Origin: an uncultured Bacteroidales bacterium
Lineage (GTDB): Bacteria > Bacteroidota > Bacteroidia > Bacteroidales > UBA932
DNA length: 64,000 bases
Assembly: GCA_905235675.1 (NCBI GenBank)
Contig: CAJONC010000027.1
Location: 1 to 64,000, forward strand
Direction: 5' to 3'
The position numbers and the translations under genes are program-made. The notes below the pieces were generated by a model. That model was not told the origin of the DNA and ran no database searches. It saw only the letters and a program-made list of their open reading frames with translations. The first letter of the stretch is position 1, and the number at the start of each line of letters is the position of its first letter. Below are positions 1-10,022 of this stretch, one piece after another.

Positions 1-1
1 G

Positions 2-103
2 AACACGGTGCTATGGTACCGTAAGCGATTGTATGCGAAGTTTGGTGTGCATAACGCCGCAGCATTCTCTACAGAAATGAGCAAGCGGGGGCTGCTGGAA
101 TAG
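2..103 (+). CDS. LuxR/NarL-type transcriptional regulator, C-terminal end only (partial)
   Basis: The frame is open from the window edge to a TAG at 101-103 and encodes 33 residues. They resemble the recognition-helix part of a LuxR/GerE helix-turn-helix: NTVLWYRKRLYAKFGVHNAA, then a KRGLL-type tail, close to the family pattern TVxxxxxxIyxKLgvxNRaE. The start and any receiver or sensor domain lie outside the window, so the regulated genes are unknown. The stop is followed within 10 bases by a strong hairpin terminator, which supports a real gene end. Confidence 0.6.
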   Translation, partial: NTVLWYRKRLYAKFGVHNAAAFSTEMSKRGLLE

Positions 104-109
104 AAAGAG

Positions 110-140
110 GCCGTCATCTCGGAGGAGGTGGCGGCTTTTT
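110..140 (+). terminator. Rho-independent terminator after the LuxR-type gene
   Basis: An 11-bp stem (110-120 pairing with 125-135, two G-U pairs, 4-base loop) is followed directly by five T residues. It lies 7 bases after the stop of the partial regulator gene. The rest of the spacer up to 295 shows nothing I recognise. Confidence 0.7.
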
Positions 141-295
141 CGTGGGGAGATCCTTCGCGTAGCTCAGGATGACAAACTCTGGAGATAGCGGATGATGCCA
201 TCAACGTGTGTGTTGACGATGGCCTGGCGGCCAAGGGTGGATTAGAGGAAGGTAAGGTCATCGGGATTGTCGTAGAAAAGGCTCTCCCCACAAAG

Positions 296-1639
296 TCAGT
301 TATCCTCCACCGCGGGGCCGAGCTGGGGCAGGGCATTTTTGCCTTCGGGCGCTTTCAGGCCGTGGTCTATGGCCTTCATCGCAGCCTTGACTATACTTTG
401 ACGGCCATCAACCAGACGGCTGGAATTCTTCTTGAATTCCTGCAGGACATTCTCCAGGTCTTCTTCCAGAACCGCATTGTACCTGCAGAAGAGTCCCACG
501 CGGTCCACCATGTCCTGAGCGGCATCGACAATCTCGGAGATGTTGTCCATCTGCTCTTTCTGCACCCAGGCGGAGCGAATCAGGCGCAGGAAAGGAATCA
601 GGGTTTCTTCAGTGGTAATCAGCACGTTCTGCTTGAATGCCTTGGCAAAAATCTCATTGTCTTCCATCTTTGCCAGCTGATAGGCACCGTAGTTCGGAAT
701 GAACATTATCACGTAGTCCAGAGTCTTGCGGCCCTGGACATATTTCTGGTATTCCTTGCTTGTGAGTTCCCTGATGTGGTTCTCCACCGACTCCAGGTTG
801 CGGCGGGACGCATCTGCGCGCGCTTCGTCCGTCTCGGCGGAGAAGTAGTCGGCAAGGGCGGTCAGGGACACCTTGGAGTCTACCAGGATGTCGGTGTCGT
901 CGGGGAAGTGGATGGCGAAGTCGGGGCGCATAGTCCTGCCGGTATTCTCGTTCTTGATGCGGTTGCCGTTCTTGTCGCGGAGCCAGAATTCGGCGTCGTA
1001 GTCGTGCCCTTCGCGCAGCCCTTCCGCCTTCAGGATATTCTCCAGTATGGTTTCTCCGAATATACCCTGCATTTTGTTCTGTCCCTTGAGCGCTTTTGCC
1101 AGGTCTTCGGCGGTGTTGCCGATGTTCTCAGTCTGCTGGCGTATGCTGTTGACGGTTTCCTCGAACTTGGTCTTTATTGAGCTGCTTTCTTCGGTCTGGA
1201 CTTTCTTCTGGGCCTCGAAAGCCTCTTTCATATCCCTTATATCCTTGTTCAGGCCGCCGGTAATCACTTTCATGGTCTCCGCGGCTTCCTTCTTCAAAGA
1301 CTCCTCGCGGGCCTTGAGTATTTTTTCATTCTCCAGCGCAAGGGCGTTTTTAGCAGACTCCAGGGCCTTCTCCTGGGCCGCTTTCACATCGGCAAGGGCT
1401 TTCTCGTACTGCTGCTTTTCGTTCTCGCGGAGTTCTTTCGCCACACGGATATCGGCCTCCCTGCGAATCAGTTCGGCGTTCAGTTCCGTCACCTCTCCGC
1501 TGAGGCCGGCAATCTCTTTGTCCCTGGCCTCCAGCTCCTGCCGGTGGGCGGCATTTGCCTTCCTGGAAGTCAGGACCCAGGCAACTGCCAGTATGATGAT
1601 GGCAAGGGCGGCCGTAATCAGAAGATACGTCAGTTCCAT
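296..1639 (-). CDS. rmuC: RmuC family DNA recombination protein
   Basis: This 447-residue protein has one N-terminal membrane helix (about residues 4-24). A long charged coiled coil follows (about 27-180), then the RmuC domain (about 190-410) with the nuclease-like segment PDFAIHFPDDTDILVDSKVS. The architecture and length fit RmuC, a membrane-tethered protein reported to limit inversions and rearrangements at short repeats. It is the last gene of the minus-strand run, 15 bases after ilvE, so it may be read through from the leucine operon. Family assignment is secure; the biochemical activity is less so. Confidence 0.9.
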   Translation of the reverse strand: MELTYLLITAALAIIILAVAWVLTSRKANAAHRQELEARDKEIAGLSGEVTELNAELIRREADIRVAKELRENEKQQYEKALADVKAAQEKALESAKNALALENEKILKAREESLKKEAAETMKVITGGLNKDIRDMKEAFEAQKKVQTEESSSIKTKFEETVNSIRQQTENIGNTAEDLAKALKGQNKMQGIFGETILENILKAEGLREGHDYDAEFWLRDKNGNRIKNENTGRTMRPDFAIHFPDDTDILVDSKVSLTALADYFSAETDEARADASRRNLESVENHIRELTSKEYQKYVQGRKTLDYVIMFIPNYGAYQLAKMEDNEIFAKAFKQNVLITTEETLIPFLRLIRSAWVQKEQMDNISEIVDAAQDMVDRVGLFCRYNAVLEEDLENVLQEFKKNSSRLVDGRQSIVKAAMKAIDHGLKAPEGKNALPQLGPAVEDN

Positions 1640-1654
1640 AATTCAGGGCATGTT

Positions 1655-2683
1655 TTAAAGTATCATGCACCAGTCGTGGACATCCTGCTCGATGCCGTCC
1701 TGTATTCCCCTCAGGTGGTCGTACAGTTTTTTGCTGACGGCGCCGACTTCTCCGGGCCTGCCGAATTCGTACACCTTGGTGGCGGATTCGCTTTCCAGTG
1801 CCGGCTTGTCGGTGATCGAGTATATAGGTGTGATTACCACGGCGGTGCCGCAGGCGTTGACTTCATCGAATTCAGAGAGCTCCGCAGCAGGGACTACCCT
1901 CTGTTCCACTTTCATGCCCATGTCGGCGGCTATCTGCCTGAGGGATTTGTTGGTGATGGAGGGAAGGACGCTGTCCGACAGAGGGGTTACATAGGTATTG
2001 CCCTTGATAGCGAGGAAGTTGGAGGTGCCGAATTCGTCAATGTTGGTCTTCGTGGCGGGGTCGAGGAAGAGCAGTTCGGTGAATCCCTGGGAGTGGGCCA
2101 GGTTGTAGGCGTGGAAGGAGGGTGCGTAGTTTGCACCCAGTTTATAGCTGCCGGTGCCGTTCGGCGCCGCGCGGTCGTAGTTCCTCGCGATGGTCGCAGT
2201 CACTGATGTGAGGCCCTTTATGCCGGAGTAGCTGCCGACAGGGTTGCCGAGAACTGCAAATACGGCCTCTTTCGACGAGGTGACATTGAGCTGGGGGTTG
2301 GTTCCGATGAGTACCGGACGGAGGTACATGGAGGCGTTGTAGCCATAGGGAGGGAGGTAGTCAATGTTGGCTTCCACGCACATACGGCACATTTTGATGA
2401 AGAGTTCAGGGGAAGGATATGGCATGCCGAGGAAGGCTCCGGAACGGGCCAGGCGGGCAGCGTTTTCATCGGGCCTGAAGATGCGGATTTTACCGTCAGC
2501 GCCCCTGAAGGCTTTGAGTCCTTCGAAACAGGAGTTGGAATAGTGGAACACCCCTGCATATACGTCCATGTGAAATGTGAAGTCTTTCGATACCTCCGGT
2601 TCCGACCATTCTCCGTCAGTGAACCTGCTTATGATGAGCGAATCCGTCTTTTGTACGGCGAAGGAAAGTTTTGTCCAGTCCAT
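1655..2683 (-). CDS. ilvE: Branched-chain amino acid aminotransferase
   Basis: A 342-residue fold-type IV PLP aminotransferase that makes the last transamination of leucine, isoleucine and valine from their 2-oxo acids with glutamate as donor. The Schiff-base lysine is K181 in GTGSYKLGANYA. The early segment GVFHYSNSCFEGLKAFR and the late GTAVVITPI segment are typical of the bacterial BCAT2-like group. It follows leuB by 12 bases in the same operon, which fits its substrate supply. Confidence 0.96.
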   Translation of the reverse strand: MDWTKLSFAVQKTDSLIISRFTDGEWSEPEVSKDFTFHMDVYAGVFHYSNSCFEGLKAFRGADGKIRIFRPDENAARLARSGAFLGMPYPSPELFIKMCRMCVEANIDYLPPYGYNASMYLRPVLIGTNPQLNVTSSKEAVFAVLGNPVGSYSGIKGLTSVTATIARNYDRAAPNGTGSYKLGANYAPSFHAYNLAHSQGFTELLFLDPATKTNIDEFGTSNFLAIKGNTYVTPLSDSVLPSITNKSLRQIAADMGMKVEQRVVPAAELSEFDEVNACGTAVVITPIYSITDKPALESESATKVYEFGRPGEVGAVSKKLYDHLRGIQDGIEQDVHDWCMIL

Positions 2684-2695
2684 TTTACTCGATGA

Positions 2696-3766
2696 TTATT
2701 TGTCGTTAGCTATATATTCGGCAATCCGGTCGCCCACTTCCGATGTCCTGAATCCGCGTCCGTCGGCGGCAAGGTCGCCGGTCACGAAGCCCGTGTCGAG
2801 GGAGGCGGCCACAGCCTTGCGTATGGCCCTGCCTTCTTCAGGGAGATGGAAGGAGTATTCAAACATCATTGCAGCGGACAGGATGGCCGCGAGGGGGTTT
2901 GCGATGTCCTTTCCTGCCGCCTGGGGATATGATCCGTGTATGGGCTCATAAACGCTCGTATGCTCTCCGACGGATGCCGAGGCCAGAAGTCCCATGGATC
3001 CGGTGATACAGCTGGCTTCGTCGGTAAGGATGTCGCCGAAAGTGTTTTCGGTGACAAGCACGTCGAAATGCCGCGGGCAGCGTATCAGCTGCATGGAGGC
3101 GTTGTCCACATACATGTATTCCACCTCGACGTCCGGATAAGACGGTGCCATCTCCTGTGCGATCTGCCTCCAGAGCCGCGAGGACTCGAGGACGTTGGCC
3201 TTGTCCACCACGGTCAGTTTTCCCCGTCGGGAAGCAGCATATCCGAAAGCGAGCCGGAGTATCCTCTCCACTTCGTAGCGATGATATATGTTGGTGTCGA
3301 AAGCCGTGTCTCCCCCGTCAAGACGGCCCTTCTCCCCGAAGTACATTCCTCCTGTAAGCTCGCGTACGCAGAGGAAGTCGGCGCCTTCCACTATTTCCCG
3401 TTTGAGGGGAGATTTGTCGGCAAGTGTGGGGAAAGTCTCCACGGGACGGAGATTGGCGAAGAGTCCGAGTTGCTTCCGCATCGACAGAAGCCCCTGTTCC
3501 GGCCGCACCTTCGCAGTCGGATCGTTGTCATATTTAGGATCCCCGACGGCGCCGAAAAGCACGGCGTCGCTGTCCATGCACAGCCTGTGGGTGCTCTCGG
3601 GGTACGGCTGTCCGCACTCCTCAATGGCACATGCCCCGACAGGGGCCTCACGGTATACGGTGCTGTGTCCGTATTTCCGGCACACGGCGTCCACTGCTTT
3701 CACGGCCTGGGCCACCACTTCCGGGCCAATTCCGTCGCCCGGCAACAAAGCTATCCTGAATTCCAT
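2696..3766 (-). CDS. leuB: 3-isopropylmalate dehydrogenase
   Basis: LeuB oxidises and decarboxylates 3-isopropylmalate to 2-oxoisocaproate with NAD. I place the start at the ATG giving [16 protein letters not shown] (356 residues), 10 bases after the leuD stop; an upstream in-frame ATG at 3808 would add 14 residues and overlap leuD. Visible motifs are GDGIGPE, the substrate arginine segment [11 protein letters not shown] and the C-terminal [12 protein letters not shown]. It lies between leuD and ilvE in the leucine operon. Confidence 0.96.
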   Translation of the reverse strand: MEFRIALLPGDGIGPEVVAQAVKAVDAVCRKYGHSTVYREAPVGACAIEECGQPYPESTHRLCMDSDAVLFGAVGDPKYDNDPTAKVRPEQGLLSMRKQLGLFANLRPVETFPTLADKSPLKREIVEGADFLCVRELTGGMYFGEKGRLDGGDTAFDTNIYHRYEVERILRLAFGYAASRRGKLTVVDKANVLESSRLWRQIAQEMAPSYPDVEVEYMYVDNASMQLIRCPRHFDVLVTENTFGDILTDEASCITGSMGLLASASVGEHTSVYEPIHGSYPQAAGKDIANPLAAILSAAMMFEYSFHLPEEGRAIRKAVAASLDTGFVTGDLAADGRGFRTSEVGDRIAEYIANDK

Positions 3767-3776
3767 ATCCTTGTTT

Positions 3777-4376
3777 TCAATGAAGCCTTCCGGCTTCGTA
3801 TTTTTCAATTTCAGATTTATGGGCGAGAAGGTAGTCTATATCGTCCATGGCATTCATTAGACAATATTTCTTGAATGAGTTCAGCTCGAAGGTCTCGCTC
3901 CTTCCGGTGGCGAGATTGGTGACTTTCTGTTCGGGCACGTTCACCTCCACCATAGCGGACGGATCCGCCAGTACGGTGTCGAAAAGTTCTGAGAGGAACG
4001 GCTCCGACACTGCTACAGGGAGCACGAAGTTGTTAAGTTCGTTGTTCCTGTGGATATCGGCGAAGGATCCGGCGATGACTACCCTGAATCCATATCCGGC
4101 AATGGCCCATGCAGCATGCTCGCGGCTGGACCCCGAGCCGAAATTCTGCCCTGCCAGAAGTATCTCCCCTCCGTAACGCGGGTCGTTCAGCACGAATGAC
4201 GGATCGGGCGTGCCGTCCGGAAGGTATCTCCAATCCCTGAACAGATTGTCGCCGTAGAATTTTTCGTCCCTTGTGGTGGACTTCAGGAAACGGGCCGGAA
4301 TTATCTGGTCGGTATCGATGTTGTCCAGTTTCAGGGGCACGCAGCTGCTTCGGATTATTTCGAATTTCTGTTTCAT
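3777..4376 (-). CDS. leuD: 3-isopropylmalate dehydratase small subunit
   Basis: The 199-residue small subunit of isopropylmalate isomerase, which works with LeuC to interconvert 2- and 3-isopropylmalate. It shows [15 protein letters not shown] near the N terminus and [15 protein letters not shown], the family's substrate-gating loop. The start overlaps the leuC stop by 4 bases (ATGA), which suggests coupled translation of the two subunits. Length matches the bacterial family. Confidence 0.97.
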   Translation of the reverse strand: MKQKFEIIRSSCVPLKLDNIDTDQIIPARFLKSTTRDEKFYGDNLFRDWRYLPDGTPDPSFVLNDPRYGGEILLAGQNFGSGSSREHAAWAIAGYGFRVVIAGSFADIHRNNELNNFVLPVAVSEPFLSELFDTVLADPSAMVEVNVPEQKVTNLATGRSETFELNSFKKYCLMNAMDDIDYLLAHKSEIEKYEAGRLH

Positions 4377-5752
4377 TTAAAATCGACGTCTAAAGTTCTT
4401 GGATCGGTAATCACGCCGGTGACGGCCGCGGCCGCTGCGGTGTAAGGGCTTGCGAGTATTGTCCGGGCGCCCTGGCCCTGGCGGCCTTCGAAATTGCGGT
4501 TGCTCGTGGAGACCGAATACTTCCCTGCGGGAATCTTGTCGTCGTTCATCGCAAGGCAGGCCGAGCATCCCGGCTGGCGAAGCTCAAAGCCCGCGTCTTC
4601 GAGCACTTCGTCCAGATGCTCCTCACGTATTGCCCTGTCCACGGCCCATGAGCCGGGGACAAGCCACGCGGTTACGTTTCCGGCTTTTTTACGCCCCTTC
4701 ACGACGGATGCGAAAGCGCGGAAATCCTCGATTCTGCCGTTGGTGCATGCTCCGAGGAATACATAATCCACAGGATGTCCGAGAAGTTTCTGCCCCGGCC
4801 TGAATCCCATGTAATCCAGGGGCTTTGACGGCGAAGACATGGGGATGCATCCGTCCACGGCCATTCCCATGCCCGGATTGGTGCCGTAAGTTATCATCGG
4901 GGGGATGTCTTCGGCATTGAAGTGCAGTTCCCTGTCGAACACGGCGTCCTCATCGCTTTTCAGCGTTTTCCAATATTCTACCGCCTTGTCCCAGTCTTCA
5001 CCTTTCGGAGCATATTGGCGTCCTTTCAGATATTCAAAGGTCGTTTCGTCAGGGGCGACGAGCCCGCCTCTCGCTCCCATTTCGATGGAGAGATTGCAAA
5101 GCGTGAGACGGCCTTCCATTGAAAGTGCGCGCACCGCCGACCCCGCGTATTCCACGAAATAGCCGGTGGCACCGCCCGTGGTGAGCTTCATCATCAGATA
5201 AAGGGCCATGTCCTTGGCTGTCACGCCCTTTCCAAGCCTGCCGTCGATGCTGATCCGCATCGTTCCGGGCTTTTGCTGGAGTATGCACTGCGAAGCCATA
5301 ACCATCTCCACCTCACTGGTGCCTATGCCGAATGCCACGGCACCGACGGCTCCGTGGGTGGATGTGTGCGAGTCTCCGCATACTATCGTCATGCCGGGAA
5401 GGGAAAGCCCCTTCTCAGGCCCCACGACATGTATGATTCCGTTGTCGGGGGTGTTCATGCCGTAGTATGTCAGGCCGAATTCGCGGCAGTTCTTCTCCAA
5501 GGTCTCAAGCTGCGCCCTGGACACGGGGTTGCTGACTGGCTTGTCCTGATCCTGCGTGGGGGTGTTATGATCCGGCATGCAGATTATGCTCTCCGGACGA
5601 AAACAGCGCACACCCCTCTCCCTGAGTCCGTCAAACGCCTGCGGCGAGGTCACTTCGTGGCAGTAAAGCCTGTCGATGTAGAGCTGCTCGGGGCCGTCTT
5701 CTATTTTCTGCACCACATGGGCGTCCCATATTTTGTCAAAGAGCGTGTTCAT
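4373..5752 (-). CDS. leuC: 3-isopropylmalate dehydratase large subunit
   Basis: The 459-residue aconitase-fold large subunit with the [4Fe-4S] cluster. The cluster cysteines are visible in [13 protein letters not shown] and [11 protein letters not shown], and substrate-site signatures in [14 protein letters not shown] and [10 protein letters not shown]. It overlaps leuD by 4 bases and its start touches the leuA stop, so leuA-leuC-leuD should be translated in close sequence. Confidence 0.97.
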   Translation of the reverse strand: MNTLFDKIWDAHVVQKIEDGPEQLYIDRLYCHEVTSPQAFDGLRERGVRCFRPESIICMPDHNTPTQDQDKPVSNPVSRAQLETLEKNCREFGLTYYGMNTPDNGIIHVVGPEKGLSLPGMTIVCGDSHTSTHGAVGAVAFGIGTSEVEMVMASQCILQQKPGTMRISIDGRLGKGVTAKDMALYLMMKLTTGGATGYFVEYAGSAVRALSMEGRLTLCNLSIEMGARGGLVAPDETTFEYLKGRQYAPKGEDWDKAVEYWKTLKSDEDAVFDRELHFNAEDIPPMITYGTNPGMGMAVDGCIPMSSPSKPLDYMGFRPGQKLLGHPVDYVFLGACTNGRIEDFRAFASVVKGRKKAGNVTAWLVPGSWAVDRAIREEHLDEVLEDAGFELRQPGCSACLAMNDDKIPAGKYSVSTSNRNFEGRQGQGARTILASPYTAAAAAVTGVITDPRTLDVDFK

Positions 5753-7251
5753 TATCTTCTGAGTTTGTTGATGCAGTCCACATAGGCTTCTACCGCAGCC
5801 GCCACTATGTCGGTATCGGACCCGAAGCCGTAATATGCGTGTCCTTCGTATTCGACCTGAATATGCACTTTGCAGGTGTCGTCCTCGCCGTTGTTCATGC
5901 TCTGGATGGTGAGCTCCTTGATGACGGTGTCGCGGTCTATGATTTTGCGTATGGCCTTCACGGCGGCGTCGAACGGGCCGTTGCCGCTCGCGGAGGCTTC
6001 GAATTTCTCACCGGCTATATCGATGCCTATACTGGCTACAGGCTTGACGCCTATGCCGCAGACGGACTGGAGATAGTCCACTTTGATATGTCTGCCTCCG
6101 GCAGGCCCTGCTCCGGCGAGGAGGAGGATGTCGTCGTCGTTTATCTCTTTTTTCTTGTCGGCGAGCCTGAGGAACTTCTGATAGAGTTCATCCAGCTGCT
6201 CTCCCTCGATGTCGACGCCATTGGCCTTGAGGCGGTATTTCAGGGCTGCGCGTCCGCTTCTGGCGGTCAGCACTATTGAATTGGTGTCCAGGCCTATGTC
6301 TTTCGGATCGATGATTTCGTAGGTGCTTAGATTTTTGAGGACTCCGTCCTGGTGGATGCCGGAGGAGTGCGCGAATGCGTTTTTGCCGACGATTGCCTTG
6401 TTCGGCTGGACCGGCATGTTCATCAGGCTGCTGACGGTGCGACTGATCGAGTATATTTTTGTGGTGTCGATATTGTCCTGGAGTTTTAGCCCCTTGTGGG
6501 CTTTCAGGATCATCGCTATCTCTTCGAGGGCCGTGTTGCCTGCCCGTTCGCCCACTCCGTTGATTGTGACTTCGCACTGGCGGGCGCCGTTGAGTATACC
6601 TGCCATAGTGTTGGCGGTCGCCATTCCGAGGTCGTTGTGGCAGTGGGTGGAGATTATCGCCTTGTCTATGCCGTCGACGTGTTCGACGAGATATTTTATC
6701 TTGGCGCCGTATTCTTCGGGGAGGCAGTAGCCGGTGGTGTCGGGGATGTTGACGACGGTGGCGCCGGCCTTGATGACGGCTTCCACCACCCTGGCGAGGT
6801 ATTCATTGTCGGTCCTGCCGGCATCCTCGGCGTAGAATTCCACGTCTTCCACATATTTCTTGGCGTATTTGACCGCGTGGACGGCCCGTTCGAGTATCTC
6901 CTCGCGGTTGGAATTGAATTTATACTTTATATGGTAGTCCGAGGTGCCGACACCGGTGTGGATACGCTTGTGCTTGGCATATTTCAATGCCTCCGCAGCG
7001 ACGTCGATATCCTTGTCCACGGCCCTCGTGAGCGCACATACTACAGGCCATGTGACCGCCTTGGAGATTTCTATGACTGAATTGAAGTCTCCCGGACTGG
7101 AGACAGGGAATCCCGCTTCGATGACGTCCACGCCCAGGCTTTCCAGGGCTTTTGCCACCTGAATCTTCTCGACGGTGTTGAGCTGGCAGCCAGGCACCTG
7201 TTCTCCGTCACGCAAGGTGGTGTCGAAAAAATAAACTTTGTTGTTTTCCAT
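5752..7251 (-). CDS. leuA: 2-isopropylmalate synthase
   Basis: LeuA condenses acetyl-CoA with 2-oxoisovalerate, the committed step of leucine synthesis. I use the ATG of [18 protein letters not shown] (499 residues); an upstream ATG at 7296 would add 15 atypical residues. Catalytic TIM-barrel motifs are [12 protein letters not shown] and [15 protein letters not shown]. The C-terminal regulatory domain, from about residue 365, is present, so leucine feedback inhibition is plausible. A citramalate synthase is a possible alternative for this superfamily, but the leuCDB neighbours favour LeuA. Confidence 0.94.
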   Translation of the reverse strand: MENNKVYFFDTTLRDGEQVPGCQLNTVEKIQVAKALESLGVDVIEAGFPVSSPGDFNSVIEISKAVTWPVVCALTRAVDKDIDVAAEALKYAKHKRIHTGVGTSDYHIKYKFNSNREEILERAVHAVKYAKKYVEDVEFYAEDAGRTDNEYLARVVEAVIKAGATVVNIPDTTGYCLPEEYGAKIKYLVEHVDGIDKAIISTHCHNDLGMATANTMAGILNGARQCEVTINGVGERAGNTALEEIAMILKAHKGLKLQDNIDTTKIYSISRTVSSLMNMPVQPNKAIVGKNAFAHSSGIHQDGVLKNLSTYEIIDPKDIGLDTNSIVLTARSGRAALKYRLKANGVDIEGEQLDELYQKFLRLADKKKEINDDDILLLAGAGPAGGRHIKVDYLQSVCGIGVKPVASIGIDIAGEKFEASASGNGPFDAAVKAIRKIIDRDTVIKELTIQSMNNGEDDTCKVHIQVEYEGHAYYGFGSDTDIVAAAVEAYVDCINKLRR

Positions 7252-7292
7252 GTACTGTGTATTGTGTTTGTTCGTGTGCGGCATCATCCGCA

Positions 7293-8165
7293 TCAATAGC
7301 CGTAAATCAAGCCATATTTGTCGTGAAGCTCCCTGAGCCTTCCGCTGGATTTCATCTCCCGAATCTTTGCGTTGACCTTCTCAAGCAGGTCATCCTGCCC
7401 TTTTCGCATCAGGACGCCTATCTGCCCCCGGGTGAAGGGGCTGTCGAGAAGCGGTGCCGCAAGCCGGGTATCGTTCTGCACATACCAGGGGGCCTCGGTG
7501 ATTTCCGTAATCATAACATCGGCCTCCCCTCCCGCGACTTTTGCAGGGATCTCCTCATTCTTTCCGTGGACGATGAGCCGGCAGTCCGGAAGATTCTCCC
7601 TGGCGAACTGCTCATTAAGGCCTCCGGGATTTACCATCACCCTGACCTCCGGCTTGTTGAGGTCTTCGATCGTCTTGTACTTGCCTGTATCTTCTTTCCG
7701 GCAGAGTATGGTCTTTCCGTTGCAAAGGTAGCCTTCGGACATATCCATAGTCGCAAGACGCGCATCCGTAATTGTAATACCGCCTATGGCTAAATCGAAC
7801 TGTTCCGGATTCAGGACATCTGCCGACAGTGTAGGCCATGAGGTTGGGACATAGCTGACGCTCACGCCCAGGCTCCCTGCAATCTCCCCTGCCACATCTA
7901 TCCCGAAGCCCCAGTACTCACCGGTCTCCGCTTCCCTGTAAGTCAGCGGCCTGTAGTCCCCTGTAGTGCCCACAAGCAGCGTCCCCCGCGCCTGTATCGC
8001 ATCTGTCACCGGTGTGGCGGGCACCCTGCTCCGCGTCCCGCAGCTGACGGCCACGATGCACAGGATAAGGATAGGGAGGATTGTCGCCACCCCGGCTACC
8101 TTATCCTGCCTGTGCTCAGACTTGTGCACGGAATGCCGCGCCCTATTTGCCTCGTTCAGTTTCAT
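7293..8165 (-). CDS. pheC: PheC-like cyclohexadienyl (prephenate/arogenate) dehydratase, lipoprotein of the SBP3 fold
   Basis: A 290-residue periplasmic-binding-protein-like polypeptide. It opens with a basic stretch and a hydrophobic helix ending in IVAVSC, a lipobox. The mature part resembles Pseudomonas-type cyclohexadienyl dehydratase rather than an amino-acid-binding protein: [44 protein letters not shown] and VHGKNEEI occur in the right order. A conserved glutamate sits in ITEITEAPW, near the position I recall as catalytic in that family. The expected reaction is prephenate to phenylpyruvate or arogenate to phenylalanine. It is the first gene of the leucine operon, 41 bases before leuA. 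A plain solute-binding protein is the alternative. Confidence 0.72.
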   Translation of the reverse strand: MKLNEANRARHSVHKSEHRQDKVAGVATILPILILCIVAVSCGTRSRVPATPVTDAIQARGTLLVGTTGDYRPLTYREAETGEYWGFGIDVAGEIAGSLGVSVSYVPTSWPTLSADVLNPEQFDLAIGGITITDARLATMDMSEGYLCNGKTILCRKEDTGKYKTIEDLNKPEVRVMVNPGGLNEQFARENLPDCRLIVHGKNEEIPAKVAGGEADVMITEITEAPWYVQNDTRLAAPLLDSPFTRGQIGVLMRKGQDDLLEKVNAKIREMKSSGRLRELHDKYGLIYGY

Positions 8166-8218
8166 GGGTGCAAAGCCTGGATTTGCAGTATGGTTTTCTG
8201 TCCCAAACTTTGCAAAAG

Positions 8219-8226
8219 CAAAGGTA
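8219..8226 (-). promoter_or_regulatory. Candidate -7 box for the pheC-leuACDB-ilvE operon
   Basis: Read on the minus strand this is TACCTTTG, matching the Bacteroidetes -7 consensus TAnnTTTG, about 53 bases before the pheC start. I see no good -33 TTTG at the usual 20-base distance, so this is only a candidate. I find no leader peptide or attenuator in the short leader. Confidence 0.35.
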
Positions 8227-8509
8227 GTAAATTTGTGGAGTTTATGAAAGGGCCGGGGATTTATTCATAGGCTTGCACATTTTTTTTGCAAAAGGATGCC
8301 ACCGCCTCGAAATGGCGGCTCAGAATGTCGTTCCCCTTCCCAATCCGCGAGAGGCTATTTGGAAAGCCTACGAGGAAGTGAAGTCTTGGTGTGCGTCTGG
8401 TGTTTTATGAAACCTCTGATTCTTAACTGTCAGGAGCAGACAATGAAATTATATTTGTTCCGTTTTTTAACCAATGAAATAGTTTACTACTAATAAAATA
8501 ATAAGTTAT
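8227..8509. other. Spacer between the leucine operon and the AbiE module
   Basis: Most of this spacer has no recognisable gene. There is one short open frame, 8312-8410 on the plus strand (32 codons, MAAQNVVPLPNPREAIWKAY...), which reads like normal protein but matches nothing I know; it could be a gene remnant. A weak 5-bp hairpin (8302-8306 with 8314-8318) lies at its start. The last 60 bases become very AT-rich as they approach the AbiE promoter. Confidence 0.5.
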
Positions 8510-8541
8510 TTTGTTATATTACACTATTCTTTATATCTTTG
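8510..8541 (+). promoter_or_regulatory. Bacteroidetes-type promoter for the AbiE operon
   Basis: A -33 TTTG at 8510-8513 and a -7 TATCTTTG at 8534-8541 are separated by exactly 20 bases, the usual Bacteroides spacing. The expected transcription start falls at about 8546, which is also the GTG start of the antitoxin gene, so the mRNA may be leaderless. Confidence 0.65.
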
Positions 8542-8545
8542 TGTC

Positions 8546-9169
8546 GTGAAGGAAACGAAACATATTTCGAATGAGTACGCCGCAGGGTGTGCCAGGGTAA
8601 GCGGCGGATGCGTCGCCTATCACGGCGCACTCCAGTATTATGCGCTGCAGACCCAGCAGTTCAATACCATCTACCTGCATTCAGACAAACGATTCCGTTC
8701 GTTTGTCATAGATGGCGTAACATACGAATATCATCCCCTCAAGTTTACCTTCAACGTCGTTATCAGCAAGGACCCGGACGGAAATTCCATTGCGGTAACC
8801 TCCCTGTCACAGACCGTGGTGGACTGCATCCGTCATATTGACCTTGCCGGAGGGCTGGAAGAACTGCTCTATGCGCTTTCGTCCATTACTTACGGTCAAC
8901 TGAATGAAAGGGATATGCTCGTCTGCCTGGAAGCTTACGACAACGCCTCCCTCTGGAGCCGAACGGGATATCTTCTTTCCCTTTTTCAAAGCAGCATTGG
9001 TGTAGACGATAAGTTTTTGAATATCTGCCGTATTAAGGGCAGCGGCGTGAAGAATAAACTCACCGACGGGGACAAGGCCCTGAAGTTTATCCCCAGGTGG
9101 AACTTGTTCGTACCGAAGGATATAGGGATATCTAAAGGAACCGAATATGGAACAGCAGTCATATACTAA
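8546..9169 (+). CDS. AbiEi-like type IV antitoxin, without the usual N-terminal winged helix
   Basis: A 207-residue protein starting at GTG. It matches the middle and C-terminal part of AbiEi/COG5340 antitoxins: a VAYHGALQYYALQTQQ segment followed by the VTSLSQTVVDCI and GGLEELLYAL segments. Family members normally begin with a winged-helix domain that binds the operon's own promoter. That domain is absent here: the frame upstream is closed by a stop at 8480-8482, and a promoter occupies the space. It overlaps the toxin gene by 23 bases. The antitoxin role is inferred from its partner. Whether it can still autoregulate is doubtful. Confidence 0.7.
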   Translation: MKETKHISNEYAAGCARVSGGCVAYHGALQYYALQTQQFNTIYLHSDKRFRSFVIDGVTYEYHPLKFTFNVVISKDPDGNSIAVTSLSQTVVDCIRHIDLAGGLEELLYALSSITYGQLNERDMLVCLEAYDNASLWSRTGYLLSLFQSSIGVDDKFLNICRIKGSGVKNKLTDGDKALKFIPRWNLFVPKDIGISKGTEYGTAVIY

Positions 9170-10022
9170 AAAACAACTGCAGAGCTTGATGGAGGCAACG
9201 GGATACCCAATGGCATCCATTGAGAAGACCATGCGCCTGCTGGAAATCCTGCAGGCCATCAATGACGATGCCTTTCTTTCTGAGAATCTGACGCTGAAAG
9301 GAGGAACAGCCATCAACATCATCCATTACAGCGAAATCCCCAGACTTAGTGTTGATCTTGACTTTGACCTCGCCAGAAATACACCTAAGGAAGAAATGCT
9401 TGCCGTCAAGGATGAAGTGTCGGTCAGAATCCGTGAGCTTACTGCATCTATGGGGTACTTCTTAAGTGACCCACGGCCGAATTACGCCATTCACCAGACA
9501 GAGCTGTATTATGAAAGCGTCACCGGTAATCGGGATAAAATCAAGCTGGATATCAACTGTCTTTCCCGCTGTCATATCTATGAGACGGTGGTCCGGGAGG
9601 CCTGCAATCCCTTCCTCCCGGAGGAGAAATTCTTTGTCCGTGTGCTCTCTGAATATGAGCTATTCGGAGCCAAGCTAAAGGCACTGCTGGAAAGGAACAC
9701 TCCACGCGACATCTTCGACGCCTATACGATGCAGCAGAAAGGGTTATACAGTGATGCTGAATCCACATCACTGATTCGCAAATGCATCGCCTATTATCTT
9801 TCCCTGTCACGGGGCGTTGACATTCCTCTTGCTCTGGAGGCCATTGGCAGGCGGTCCATTCAAGATTTCAAAAGGCAGCTATTTCCTATGCTTAAGACTG
9901 GTTACGGCTTTGTGGACAGAGACTTGATGACATCCGAAGCCGTCAAGTGCGTGTCTCGATTTACCGATTTCACAGAGATACGCCCAATCATAATCGTCAT
10001 TATTTGGCCACAAATATACTAA
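9147..10022 (+). CDS. AbiEii-type nucleotidyltransferase toxin
   Basis: A 291-residue member of the AbiEii/AbiGii nucleotidyltransferase family, the toxin of type IV toxin-antitoxin pairs and of some abortive-infection phage defences. The four family motifs are visible: LKGGTAINII with PRLSVDLDFDL (metal-binding aspartates), KLDINCL (third acidic residue), KLKALLERNTPRDIFDAY (motif IV). The last dozen residues (IIIVIIWPQIY) look atypical and run into a cluster of palindromic repeats, so the natural C terminus may have been altered by the adjacent rearrangement. Confidence 0.88.
   Translation: MEQQSYTKKQLQSLMEATGYPMASIEKTMRLLEILQAINDDAFLSENLTLKGGTAINIIHYSEIPRLSVDLDFDLARNTPKEEMLAVKDEVSVRIRELTASMGYFLSDPRPNYAIHQTELYYESVTGNRDKIKLDINCLSRCHIYETVVREACNPFLPEEKFFVRVLSEYELFGAKLKALLERNTPRDIFDAYTMQQKGLYSDAESTSLIRKCIAYYLSLSRGVDIPLALEAIGRRSIQDFKRQLFPMLKTGYGFVDRDLMTSEAVKCVSRFTDFTEIRPIIIVIIWPQIY

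Noticed and set aside
206..1180. Long plus-strand open frame
   Set aside because: It lies antisense to rmuC and its protein is low-complexity; the minus-strand gene has all family motifs.
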